Positions 16,686 through 24,045 of a stretch of 39,498 bases of DNA are shown here, piece by piece. The DNA lies in assembly GCA_002699025.1 (NCBI GenBank), contig PABA01000014.1:1-39498 (forward strand). Direction: 5' to 3'. Source of the DNA: Sandaracinus sp. (lineage in GTDB: Bacteria > Myxococcota_A > Polyangia > Polyangiales > Houyiibacteriaceae). The notes beneath the pieces were generated by a model. It saw nothing but the letters and a program-made list of their open reading frames with translations. It was not told the origin of the DNA and searched no databases. The position numbers and the translations under genes are program-made. Positions within the stretch are counted from its first letter, which is position 1, and every line of letters begins with the position of its first letter.

Positions 16686-16750
16686 CGTCCCTGTCGCGAA
16701 GGGGTTTTCGTCCGCACGCTCCGAGTCGCCCGCTCGTGACGGGGAGAGTA

Positions 16751-16760
16751 CCGTATACGG
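16751..16760. promoter_or_regulatory. palindromic box CCGTATACGG (possible operator)
   Basis: A perfect 10-bp palindrome. A second, truncated box GTATACGG is at 16656-16663, overlapping the candidate -10 region of the vWA lipoprotein promoter; the boxes are 97 bp apart. The gap 16603-16907 holds nothing else recognisable besides this A/T-rich island. Confidence 0.35.
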
Positions 16761-16907
16761 ATCGGGATGGGGATCGGAGCCGCCGGCCTTCGTTCCGGGA
16801 GCCGCCCGGGGCGGTGCTCGCGCCTCCGAACGCGTGCCCTCGCGCCCTGGTCGCATGCCCCCGCGGTCTCGAGCTGCGACGCGCCTCGGCCGGCGCCCCC
16901 CGCGCCT

Positions 16908-18557
16908 TCAGCGGACGAGGCCGAGCGCCTCGAGCTCCGCGCAGCGGCCCTCGCGCACCTCGCTCGCGGTCGTCGCCGGCTCCGTGAAGATCCGGTAGCT
17001 CGGCGCGGCCGGGTCGAAGGCGGGCCAGCCGGCGGGGTCCTCGCCGCGGGCGAAGGCGAGCCAGGCGTCCTGCATGGTCGTGACGAGGGCGGCGTCCGCC
17101 GGGACGGGCGTGTAGCGCGGGAGCTCCGCGAGGTTGTCGAAGACGTAGAAGATCTCGAGCCCGTGGAAGGCGCCGAGCGCCGCGGCGCCGGTGAGCGTGT
17201 GGGTGAAGTGGTAGGCGCGGCTCGGCGCGCTGCCGCCGGCGGCCTGGGCGGCGAAGGCGTTCGCCGGGCAGATGAACGCGAGGTCGCTGTAGAGGGCCTC
17301 GTAGGCGGCCTTCGGCGAGGCGAAGTCGCTCGCCGGGTAGAGGGCGAGGAGCTCGTCGGCGAAGAGCGGCACGGTGCGGCGCACGAGATCCTCGTAGGCC
17401 ATCGCGGTGGGCACGGGCACGGCGGCGACGAAGGTCTTCGCCTCGTCGGCGTTGCTGCCGATGAGGATGGGCTTGTCCGGCGCGCTCCCGTCGCCGAAGC
17501 GATCCCAGGTCTCCGCCGGCAGGAGGTCGCCGTCGACGGTCGGCCCCACGTCCGGCAGGCCGAGGCCGCTCGAGGAGGCCATCCAGGTCGCCTCGACCAG
17601 CGCCTCCGCGTCGAGGGCGCGAAGGCAGGCGAGCGGGTCGGCCTCGTCGGCGCAGCCGGCGGCGGCGGTGATCTCCGCGCCGCGCTCGAGGGCGCTGACG
17701 GGCTCGGTGAGCGTGGTCCCGTCGAGGAGCGGCCAGCCGTAGCAGCCGCCGCCGCTCTGCACGATGGCGCGGTCGAAGAGGCCCTCGGCCGCCGGCGCGC
17801 CGAGGAGGGCGCAGACGCTCACGCCGCCGGCGGACTCGCCGAAGATCGTCACCGCATCCGGGTCGCCACCGAAGGCGCCGATGTTCCGCCGCACCCACTC
17901 GAGGGCGAGGACCTGATCGCGGAGGCCCATGTTGCCGGCGACGCCCGCCTCGCTCTCGGCGACGAGCTCCTCGGAGGCGAGGAAGCCGAGCGCGCCGACC
18001 CGGTAGTTCAGCGTGACCACGACCACGTCGCCGCGCTGGACGAGCGCGTGGCCGTCGTAGAGGGGGAGGCTCCCGGCGCCCTGCACGAAGCCGCCGCCGT
18101 GGATCCACACCATCACCGGGTGCGGCCCCTCGCTCGCCGGCGCGAAGACCTGGAGCGTGAGGCAGTCCTCCTCGCCGACGGGCGCCGTGCCGTCCCGCTC
18201 GCGCTGCGGGCAGATGGGGCCGTTCGCCGTCGCCTCGCGCCAGCCCTCCCAGCCCGGGTGGGGTCGGGGCGGGCGGAAGCGGAGCTCGCCGACCGGCGGC
18301 GCCGCGTAGGGGATGCCGCGCCAGACGCGCACGCCGTCCTCCAGGGCGCCGACGAGGGCGCCGCCTTCCGTGAGCGCGGTCGGCCCCTCGATCGGCGGCG
18401 GGCCCGCGTCCCCCGGCGGCCCCGCGTCGGCGCCCGGCATGGCGTCGGGGGAGGTGGCGTCGGGGGAGGAGGCGTCGAGGCCCGCGTCCGGGGTCGGCGC
18501 GTCGTCGTCGCCGCAGGCGAGTGCGGCGAGCAGGAGGAGGGTGGTGGCGGTGCGCAT
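16908..18557 (-). CDS. type-B carboxylesterase lipoprotein
   Basis: A 549-residue secreted esterase of the carboxylesterase type B (cholinesterase-like) family. The signal TATTLLLLAALAC gives mature Cys15, then GDDD and a P/D/A/G-rich tether (to about 55). Family motifs are WRGIPYAAPPVGELRF (79-94), EDCLTLQVF (130-138), the oxyanion loop WIHGGGF (151-157) and the nucleophile elbow GESAGG with Ser242. The acid is probably Glu372 (SNADEAKTF) and the base His465 (AFHGLEIFYVF). All three catalytic residues are present, so it should hydrolyse carboxylic esters outside the cytoplasm. No Shine-Dalgarno is seen; AGAACCCTCGCC lies just before ATG 18557. Confidence 0.9.
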   Translation of the reverse strand: MRTATTLLLLAALACGDDDAPTPDAGLDASSPDATSPDAMPGADAGPPGDAGPPPIEGPTALTEGGALVGALEDGVRVWRGIPYAAPPVGELRFRPPRPHPGWEGWREATANGPICPQRERDGTAPVGEEDCLTLQVFAPASEGPHPVMVWIHGGGFVQGAGSLPLYDGHALVQRGDVVVVTLNYRVGALGFLASEELVAESEAGVAGNMGLRDQVLALEWVRRNIGAFGGDPDAVTIFGESAGGVSVCALLGAPAAEGLFDRAIVQSGGGCYGWPLLDGTTLTEPVSALERGAEITAAAGCADEADPLACLRALDAEALVEATWMASSSGLGLPDVGPTVDGDLLPAETWDRFGDGSAPDKPILIGSNADEAKTFVAAVPVPTAMAYEDLVRRTVPLFADELLALYPASDFASPKAAYEALYSDLAFICPANAFAAQAAGGSAPSRAYHFTHTLTGAAALGAFHGLEIFYVFDNLAELPRYTPVPADAALVTTMQDAWLAFARGEDPAGWPAFDPAAPSYRIFTEPATTASEVREGRCAELEALGLVR

Positions 18558-18940
18558 GGCGAGGGTTCTGCCAGCCGAGTGTGAAGCGCATCTGAAGCGG
18601 CCGAAAGACGCGCGCGACTCGAAGCGACGGGCGGGCGGCGGCGCGGCTCGAAGCGATGCGCTCGCGGCGGCGCGGCTCGAAGTGATGGGGGGCGGCGCGG
18701 CTCGAAGCGATGCGGACGCGATCCGCGGGCGAGCGTCGACGGGTACCTCCGAAGCGATGCGTGAGCGGCGCGCGACTCGAGACCGCGCGCGGGGAGGACG
18801 CGTCGAGGCGATGCGCGAGCGGAGGCGCGGCTCGAGGACGCCCGCGACCCGCCTGCGCCGACGGCGGAGGCGACGCCGCCGCGCGCCCCCTTCGCTTCGA
18901 CCCGAGCGAATACCGGGCGCCGCGCGCCGTCGCAGAAGAC
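18558..18940. repeat. gene-free gap with CGCGGCTCGAAGCGATG repeats
   Basis: Between the divergent esterase and beta-propeller genes, CGCG(G/A)CTCGAAGCGA(T/C)G-like units recur at about 18611, 18642, 18671 and 18697. Degenerate versions continue to about 18835, often as GGCGATGCGNGAGCGG. No promoter could be assigned with confidence; GAATACC at 18908-18914 is the most A/T-rich word upstream of the 18941 start. Confidence 0.6.
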
Positions 18941-20227
18941 ATGCTTCGTTCCCTCGCGCTCGCCTTCGCGCTCTCGCTCGGCACCTCCTTCGCCGCCGCC
19001 CAGTCGATCACGAGCTTCGGCCCCGGCGACGAGCTCACCTTCGTCCGCGACGTCGTGCCCGCGCCGGGCGGCGGGCTCTACGTCGCCGGCCGCACGCTCG
19101 GCCGCTTCACCCCCGGCGAGACGACCGGCCTGCCCGGCGACGCCTTCGTCGTCCGCCTCGACGCGGCGGGCCAGATCGTCTGGGCGCGCCAGTGGGGCGA
19201 CCGGCGCCACCAGGCCGCGACCGCGCTCGCGCTCGACGGCGACGAGCTCCTGGTGGCCGTCGCGGAGAACGGGAACGGCGATCGGCTCTTCCGGGGCGTG
19301 CCCGCCTACGGCACGGCCATACTGCGCCTCGGCTCCGACGGCAGCGAGCGCGGCCACTTCCCCGTCGACGCGCTCGTCCACGACATCGCCCTCGGCTCCG
19401 GGGGACGCGTCGCCGTCTGCGGGCGGAAGGTCGAGCTCCAGCGCGGCACCGTCGACTTCCACCTCGCCGTCCACGAGCGCGACGGACGGCGCCGCTGGCT
19501 CCACACCGAGCGCTCGCGCCGCAGCGACGAGTCCTGCCGCGCCGTCGCCTGGCGGGGCGAGCGCGTGGTCGCCAGCGGCTGGGTGAGCGCCCCCCGCGGC
19601 GAGGTCCCGCGCACGCGCCTCACCCGCGCCGCCTCGGTGCACGACGACGCCCAGCTCGGCGTCGAGCCCATGTCGCGCCCCATGCTCACGGCCGCCTTCG
19701 ACGCGCGCCGCGGCCGCCGCCTCTGGGCGCGGGTCTGGCGCGGCGGGGACCACCGGCCGCATGGCCTCGACGTCGGCGCCGACGGCACCGTCTGGGTCGC
19801 CGCGCAGGTCGATCGCACCTGGACCGCGCCCAACCGCTGGAACGCCTCGCTCGTCGCCTACGGCCCGGACGGCCGCCACCTCCACACGACGCACCGCGAG
19901 GTCGGCGACCAGGCGCGTGGCTTCGACGCCGTCCAGGCGCGCGACGACGGGGCCCTCTGGATGATCAGCCCGCGCTTCGGCTACATGAACCCGCGCCAGA
20001 CCGCGCTCGGCATCCCGGCGGCGAACCGCATCGGCCTGATCGCCGTCTCGCGCGACGGCCGCGCGCGCCTCGTCGGCGAGAGCGAAGCGTTCCGGCGGGC
20101 CGGTGGCTTCGCGCTGGTCGGTGGCCAGGCCCAGCTCGTGGGCGTCGGTTGCGTCGGCCAGCGTTGCAGCGCCCTGGTCGAGCGCTGGCCCCTCGCCACC
20201 GCCGCGGAGCCCACCGCGAAGGAGTGA
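18941..20227 (+). CDS. secreted beta-propeller-like protein, unknown function
   Basis: A 428-residue exported protein. The signal peptide LRSLALAFALSLGTSFAAA is followed by QSITSF. The mature part repeats blade-like units with VPAPGGGLYVAGRTLG, FVVRLDAAGQIVWARQWG, AILRLGSDG, DIALGSGGRVAVCGR, AFDARRGRRLWARVW and DVGADGTVWVAA. This is the 'quantity, value, D-x-x-G, W/L' rhythm of PQQ/SBBP-type beta-propellers. There is no anchor, so it is probably periplasmic or secreted. ATG 18941 is chosen by the signal peptide; the longer frame runs through upstream repeats. An 18-bp tandem repeat follows its stop. Confidence 0.7.
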   Translation: MLRSLALAFALSLGTSFAAAQSITSFGPGDELTFVRDVVPAPGGGLYVAGRTLGRFTPGETTGLPGDAFVVRLDAAGQIVWARQWGDRRHQAATALALDGDELLVAVAENGNGDRLFRGVPAYGTAILRLGSDGSERGHFPVDALVHDIALGSGGRVAVCGRKVELQRGTVDFHLAVHERDGRRRWLHTERSRRSDESCRAVAWRGERVVASGWVSAPRGEVPRTRLTRAASVHDDAQLGVEPMSRPMLTAAFDARRGRRLWARVWRGGDHRPHGLDVGADGTVWVAAQVDRTWTAPNRWNASLVAYGPDGRHLHTTHREVGDQARGFDAVQARDDGALWMISPRFGYMNPRQTALGIPAANRIGLIAVSRDGRARLVGESEAFRRAGGFALVGGQAQLVGVGCVGQRCSALVERWPLATAAEPTAKE

Positions 20228-20263
20228 CGCGCCGCTTGGAGCGCGCGCCTGCAGCGCGCGGCT

Positions 20264-20389
20264 GCAGCGCCCGAGTGGACTGCAGCGCCCGAGTGGACGG
20301 CCGCGCCCGAGTGGACTGCAGCGCCCGAGTGGACGGCCGCGCCCGAGTGGACCGCAGCGCCCGAGTGGACTGCAGCGCCCGACCGGACG
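20264..20389. repeat. 18-bp tandem repeat, seven copies
   Basis: Seven contiguous 18-bp units alternate GCAGCGCCCGAGTGGACT and GCCGCGCCCGAGTGGACG types (last copy CGACCGG). They lie between the convergent beta-propeller gene and the coiled-coil gene. Alternation of two variants suggests expansion of a 36-bp dimer. It is in frame as a six-residue repeat but lies outside any credible gene. Confidence 0.85.
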
Positions 20390-20406
20390 GCGGGCGCTGC
20401 GCACCC

Positions 20407-20814
20407 TCAGGCGGCGTCTTCCTTCGCGAGCGCCAGCTGGGCGTCGTCCTTCTTCGGCGCCGACGCCTTCTTCCGCGTGCTCTTGCGCTTCTTCTTCTTG
20501 GGCTTCGCCGCCAGCGTCAGCCCGTCGAGCCGGGCGAGGAGCTCCTCGTCCTCCGACGCGAAGACGCGCGCGTAGTCGACGGCGCGGCGCGCGAGCTTCT
20601 GGAGCGCCGCCCGCTCCCGGTCGAGCTCGGCGCGCGCCTGCTCGAGCGCCGCGAGCCGCGCGTCCACCTCCTCCTGCGCGCGCTGCACCTCCGCGCAGCC
20701 CTCGAGGAGCGTCTCGAGGTCGAGATCGGGGAAGCGCACGCCCTCGAGCGTGTCCTCTTCGAAGAGCGAGACGACCTCGCGAACGGAGGTCGATACGGCC
20801 GGGTGACTGTCCAT
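20407..20814 (-). CDS. small coiled-coil protein with Lys-rich C-terminus
   Basis: A 135-residue cytoplasmic protein of unknown family. Residues 30-85 are a predicted coiled coil (LETLLEGCAEVQRAQEEVDA...ELDRERAALQKLARRAVDY). The end is strongly basic (KPKKKKRKSTRKKASAPKK), like histone H1-type or nucleic-acid-binding tails, and the last residues are acidic (KEDAA). ATG 20814 is preferred to a TTG at 20850. It is divergent from the trypsin-like lipoprotein. A DNA- or RNA-associated structural role is only a guess from the tail. Confidence 0.65.
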   Translation of the reverse strand: MDSHPAVSTSVREVVSLFEEDTLEGVRFPDLDLETLLEGCAEVQRAQEEVDARLAALEQARAELDRERAALQKLARRAVDYARVFASEDEELLARLDGLTLAAKPKKKKRKSTRKKASAPKKDDAQLALAKEDAA

Positions 20815-20941
20815 GTGTTCAGTGATGCCGTGGGGGCGCCGCGCCGTCAAACATTATCTGCCCGCGTCGCATCCGCCGCGGCGCGAGCAGAGCCCCGGGG
20901 GCGTGGTGCGAACGCGCGCTTTGGGGAATGCTCTTCTCGCC

Positions 20942-21958
20942 ATGCCCCGCCCGCTCGCGCGCGCCGCGCTCCTCCTCGTCCTCGCCGGCTGCGCCGCCGA
21001 CGTGGGCTCCGCCACCCAGCCGGTCGTCTACGACGTGGACGATCGGCTCGACGTCTTCGAGCACCCGGACGCCACGCTCCGGGCCCTCGCGCGCGACGCC
21101 GTCGTCGCCTTCGTCCCCCGCGACGCCGTCGATGACGCGGACCCGACGAACATCCAGCTCGTCGGCGAGCGCTACGCAGACGCCTTCGATCTCTGCGAGG
21201 ACGTCCGCTTCGCCGACCAGCTCACCCCCGCCGCCTGCTCGGGCACGCTCATCGACGAGGACCTCGTCCTCACGGTCGGCCACTGCGTCCCCGACCAGGC
21301 CACCTGCGAGGGCTACCGCTTCGTCTTCGACCATCTCCTCGAGGCCGAGGGCACGGTCGCGACCGTCGAGGCCGACGACGTCTACGACTGCGCCGAGGTC
21401 GTCATGCACCGCGGCGGGGCGGACGTCGCCGTCGTGCGCCTCGACCGCCCGGTCGTCGGCCGCACCCCCGCGCCCGTCCGTCCCGGCCAGACGTTCCTCG
21501 CGCCCGGCGATCCGGTGGCGATGATCGGCTTCGGCGCCGGCCTCCCGGCGAAGATCGACGACGGCGGCGTCGTCCTTGAGGGGCGCGTCGGCGAGAGCTT
21601 CTTCGTCGCGAGCGTGGACGCCTTCGGCGGCAACTCCGGCTCGGGCGTCTTCGACGCCGAGGGGCGCGTCGTCGGCATGCTCTCGAGCGGCCTCGACGAC
21701 TTCGTCTACGACGGCGCCTGCGGCCGGGTGAACGTCATCGAGGCGCCCGACTCGAGCGCCGGCGACGGCGAGACCATCGCCTACGCCTGGAAGGCCATGC
21801 ACGCGCTCTGCCGGGAGGACGTCGACACGGAGCTCTGCGCCGAGCCCGCCTCCTGGTGCCTCGACTGCGACGACGGCTGCGCCGCCGCCCCCGCCCGACA
21901 CGGCGCCGGCCTCGCGCTTCCCCTCCTCGCCGCCCTGCTGCTCCGCCGCCGCCGCTGA
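20942..21958 (+). CDS. trypsin-like serine protease lipoprotein with C-terminal TM/RRRR tail
   Basis: A 338-residue S1 (chymotrypsin-fold) protease. The signal RAALLLVLAGC ends in a lipobox (mature Cys17). The catalytic triad is complete: His114 (LTVGHC), Asp161 (GADVAVVRL) and Ser232 (GGNSGSGV). Cysteines around His and near the end suggest disulfides. The tail, CDDGCAAAPARHGAG then a hydrophobic segment LALPLLAALLL and RRRR, resembles the MYXO-CTERM sorting signal of Myxococcota. Having both a lipobox and this tail is odd, since either alone would anchor it. The start ATG 20942 gives the signal peptide. Confidence 0.87.
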   Translation: MPRPLARAALLLVLAGCAADVGSATQPVVYDVDDRLDVFEHPDATLRALARDAVVAFVPRDAVDDADPTNIQLVGERYADAFDLCEDVRFADQLTPAACSGTLIDEDLVLTVGHCVPDQATCEGYRFVFDHLLEAEGTVATVEADDVYDCAEVVMHRGGADVAVVRLDRPVVGRTPAPVRPGQTFLAPGDPVAMIGFGAGLPAKIDDGGVVLEGRVGESFFVASVDAFGGNSGSGVFDAEGRVVGMLSSGLDDFVYDGACGRVNVIEAPDSSAGDGETIAYAWKAMHALCREDVDTELCAEPASWCLDCDDGCAAAPARHGAGLALPLLAALLLRRRR

Positions 21959-22165
21959 CGCGAAGGCCGCTCCATGGCGGCGCTCGCCGGGCCGAGTTCA
22001 CGAGCCGAGGTCCCGTTCGAGCGCTGCAGGGCGACGCGTCGGGCAGGCGCTCCGACCTCACGCGGTCGGCCATCTCGCTCCGCGCTCGACCCCCACGGTG
22101 CTACCGAGCCGACGCCCCGGGGGATGCGCATCGGTCTCGTCGGGCGCTCGACAGAAGTCGAGGTA

Positions 22166-22210
22166 TGTGTTTATTTGAAGACTGTGTTTAGTAAACACAT
22201 CGTGTATAAA
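22166..22210 (+). promoter_or_regulatory. A/T-rich operator-promoter of the AbiE-like module
   Basis: The half-site TGTGTTTA occurs at 22166-22173 and 22183-22190. The second forms a perfect inverted repeat with TAAACACA at 22192-22199 (one-base centre). Promoter-like words TTGAAG (22175-22180) and TATAAA (22205-22210) lie in the same A/T-rich stretch but are not optimally spaced. AbiEi antitoxins are known to repress their own operons by binding inverted repeats, so this is the likely operator. No ribosome-binding site precedes ATG 22212. Confidence 0.65.
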
Positions 22211-22211
22211 A

Positions 22212-23273
22212 ATGCCATCTCGCCGGTCCGCCGATAGTATCGAAGCCTTCGCGCCCTACGCGGAGCAGCTCCGCGCGCTCCCCTTCGTTCGCCGCGTGGA
22301 TCCCCGCGCCGTGAACGGGATGCGAGGTGAAAGGCAGCTCGACCTCGTCGCCGACATCCGGCTCTCCGACGGCACGCGGCAGCGCAGATGTGTCGAGGTG
22401 AAGAGCTCCCACCTGGACCGGAGCGCAGCCCACCATGTTCGCGCTCTCTTCGGCGACGACCCCGACGAATGGCTCCTCGCCGCTCCCCATATCGGCGCCC
22501 CCCTCGGCGACGCACTGGAGGCCGAGGGCGTCCAGTTCATCGATCTGGCAGGCAACTGTCACCTCCGCTTCGGGGACGCCTACCTGGCTCGCGTCCAAGG
22601 CCGCTCGCCCGCGAAGCCCCCGGCGCGCAGCAAGAGCCTCCGGAGCGCTGGCTACCAGGTGCTCTTCGCCCTCCTCGTTCGTCCCGAGCTGGTCGAAGGG
22701 ACCCAACGCGAGGTCGCCGACGCAGCGGGAACCAGCCGCCAGCCGGTCATCGATCTCTTCGAGCGTCTCGTGGAGGAGCGCATCCTCGTTCGCCGCGGCC
22801 GGCGCCACGAGTGGGTCGAGGAGCGACCGCCTGCGTTGCTCGATCGCTGGCTCGCCGGCTACCGCTCCCACGTCCGTCCACGACTCGACGAAGGCCGCTA
22901 CCGCCTCGCTGCCGAGACCCCGGAGGCGCTCGAGGCTCACCTCGATGCCCAACTCGGCGAATCCGTACGCTACGGCGGAACGGCGGCTGCACATCGCCTG
23001 GTGGGCCACTACCGCGGCCCGCTCACCGTCGCCTACCTCGGCGCCCCGACAGCCAAGCTCCTCCGAGCCCTGCGCGCCCGCCCAACCCGCGAGCCGGAGC
23101 GTTCGGGCGACCTGCTCTGGATGCGCCCCTTCGGCACCGCGTCCGTCGAGGGCGCCACCGAGGACACGGTTCACCCGCTCCTCGTCTATGCCGAGCTGAT
23201 GAGCGACCCCGACCCGCGCGCCGGCGAGAGCGCCCGCCGGCTTCGCGAGAGGTACCTCGCGTGGTCGTTCTGA
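22212..23273 (+). CDS. AbiEi-like antitoxin/transcriptional regulator (type IV TA)
   Basis: A 353-residue cytoplasmic protein. The N-terminal third (VDLVADIRLSDG-like segment, RRCVEVKSSHLD, then EGVQFIDLAGNCHLRFG, residues 40-125) resembles the N-terminal domain of AbiEi_2/COG4861-type regulators. A winged helix-turn-helix follows (GYQVLFALLVRPELVEGTQREVADAAGTSRQPVIDLFERLV, about 150-195). The C-terminal part matches the rest of that family (LTVAYLGAP, LLVYAELMSDPDPRAGE). It overlaps the nucleotidyltransferase gene by 13 nt. In type IV systems the antitoxin represses the operon and counters the toxin without known stable binding. A/T use at third positions is visibly higher than in the neighbours, suggesting transfer. 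The family call is from memory of motifs. Confidence 0.75.
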   Translation: MPSRRSADSIEAFAPYAEQLRALPFVRRVDPRAVNGMRGERQLDLVADIRLSDGTRQRRCVEVKSSHLDRSAAHHVRALFGDDPDEWLLAAPHIGAPLGDALEAEGVQFIDLAGNCHLRFGDAYLARVQGRSPAKPPARSKSLRSAGYQVLFALLVRPELVEGTQREVADAAGTSRQPVIDLFERLVEERILVRRGRRHEWVEERPPALLDRWLAGYRSHVRPRLDEGRYRLAAETPEALEAHLDAQLGESVRYGGTAAAHRLVGHYRGPLTVAYLGAPTAKLLRALRARPTREPERSGDLLWMRPFGTASVEGATEDTVHPLLVYAELMSDPDPRAGESARRLRERYLAWSF

Positions 23274-24010
23274 CCGACGAGCAGCTCGCCGCCCTGCGCG
23301 ACGTTCGCGCGGTCTGGCCCGACGCCGACTTGCTCCTCATCGGCGCCCAGGCGCTCGCCGCCCACATCGACATGAGCCATCGGCACACGGAGGATCTCGA
23401 CCTCGCTGTCGCCGTTTCCCTGGCCGAGTTCCCCGCGGAGCTCCCACATCGTCCTGGCTGGGAGCAGCACCCCAAGCGGACCCACCACTTCATCAGCCCC
23501 TGCGGGGAGTCCGTCGACATCGTCCCCGCGGGTCCCGACCTCCGATCCAGCGGCACCCTCGAATGGCCGGACGGCCATACGATGAGCCTCGTCGGCTTCG
23601 ACCTCGCGTTCGCCCATGCCGACGCCATGAGGTGGGACGACGTCGAGCTTCTCCTCCCCTCGGCTCCGACGCTCGCCTTGAAGATGCGCGCCTGGCTCGA
23701 CCGGCCCGTCGAGCGCGAGAAGGATCTGCGTGACCTCGCTCAGCTCTTCCAGCAGCACGTCGGTGAGGACGATGCGCGCCGTTGGGAGGACGAGGTGCCG
23801 GAGGACCTCGACTTCGAGGTCGTCTCGGCCTTTCTCCTCGGCCGCGACCTCGCCGCCATCTGCGACGCCCTCCATCGCCCCCACCTCACCCTCTTCTTCG
23901 AACGGCTACGTCCCGCCAAGCTCGCCGCGGCCACCACGGCTTGGGTCTCCGACCCATGGGTTCGGGCCCACCGAACCCTCCTCGCCCTCCGGCGCGGTTT
24001 GGCGTTCTGA
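23261..24010 (+). CDS. AbiEii-like nucleotidyltransferase toxin (type IV TA)
   Basis: A 249-residue DNA polymerase beta-like nucleotidyltransferase. It has LLLIGAQALAAHI (24-36) and the metal-binding pair Asp45/Asp47 in HRHTEDLDLAV. The later LALKMRAWLDRPVEREKDLRDLAQL carries the Lys and K-D residues of the AbiEii/MenT toxin motifs III-IV. The canonical G-S of motif I is G-A here. Start GTG 23261 has GAGAGG eight bases upstream and overlaps the antitoxin stop by 13 nt. Relatives block growth by GTP binding or by adding nucleotides to tRNA acceptor ends. The substrate here is unknown. Together with the antitoxin it may act as phage defence by abortive infection. Confidence 0.75.
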   Translation: MVVLTDEQLAALRDVRAVWPDADLLLIGAQALAAHIDMSHRHTEDLDLAVAVSLAEFPAELPHRPGWEQHPKRTHHFISPCGESVDIVPAGPDLRSSGTLEWPDGHTMSLVGFDLAFAHADAMRWDDVELLLPSAPTLALKMRAWLDRPVEREKDLRDLAQLFQQHVGEDDARRWEDEVPEDLDFEVVSAFLLGRDLAAICDALHRPHLTLFFERLRPAKLAAATTAWVSDPWVRAHRTLLALRRGLAF

Positions 24011-24022
24011 CGACCGTCGATC

Positions 24023-24035
24023 GGGGCTCGGCCCC
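24023..24035. terminator. small hairpin in the convergent gap after the toxin gene
   Basis: GGGGC-TCG-GCCCC lies in the 35-bp gap between the toxin stop and the stop of the convergent outer-membrane gene. It could stop transcription from both sides. There is no T-tract. Confidence 0.35.
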
Positions 24036-24045
24036 CGCCGCGCGC

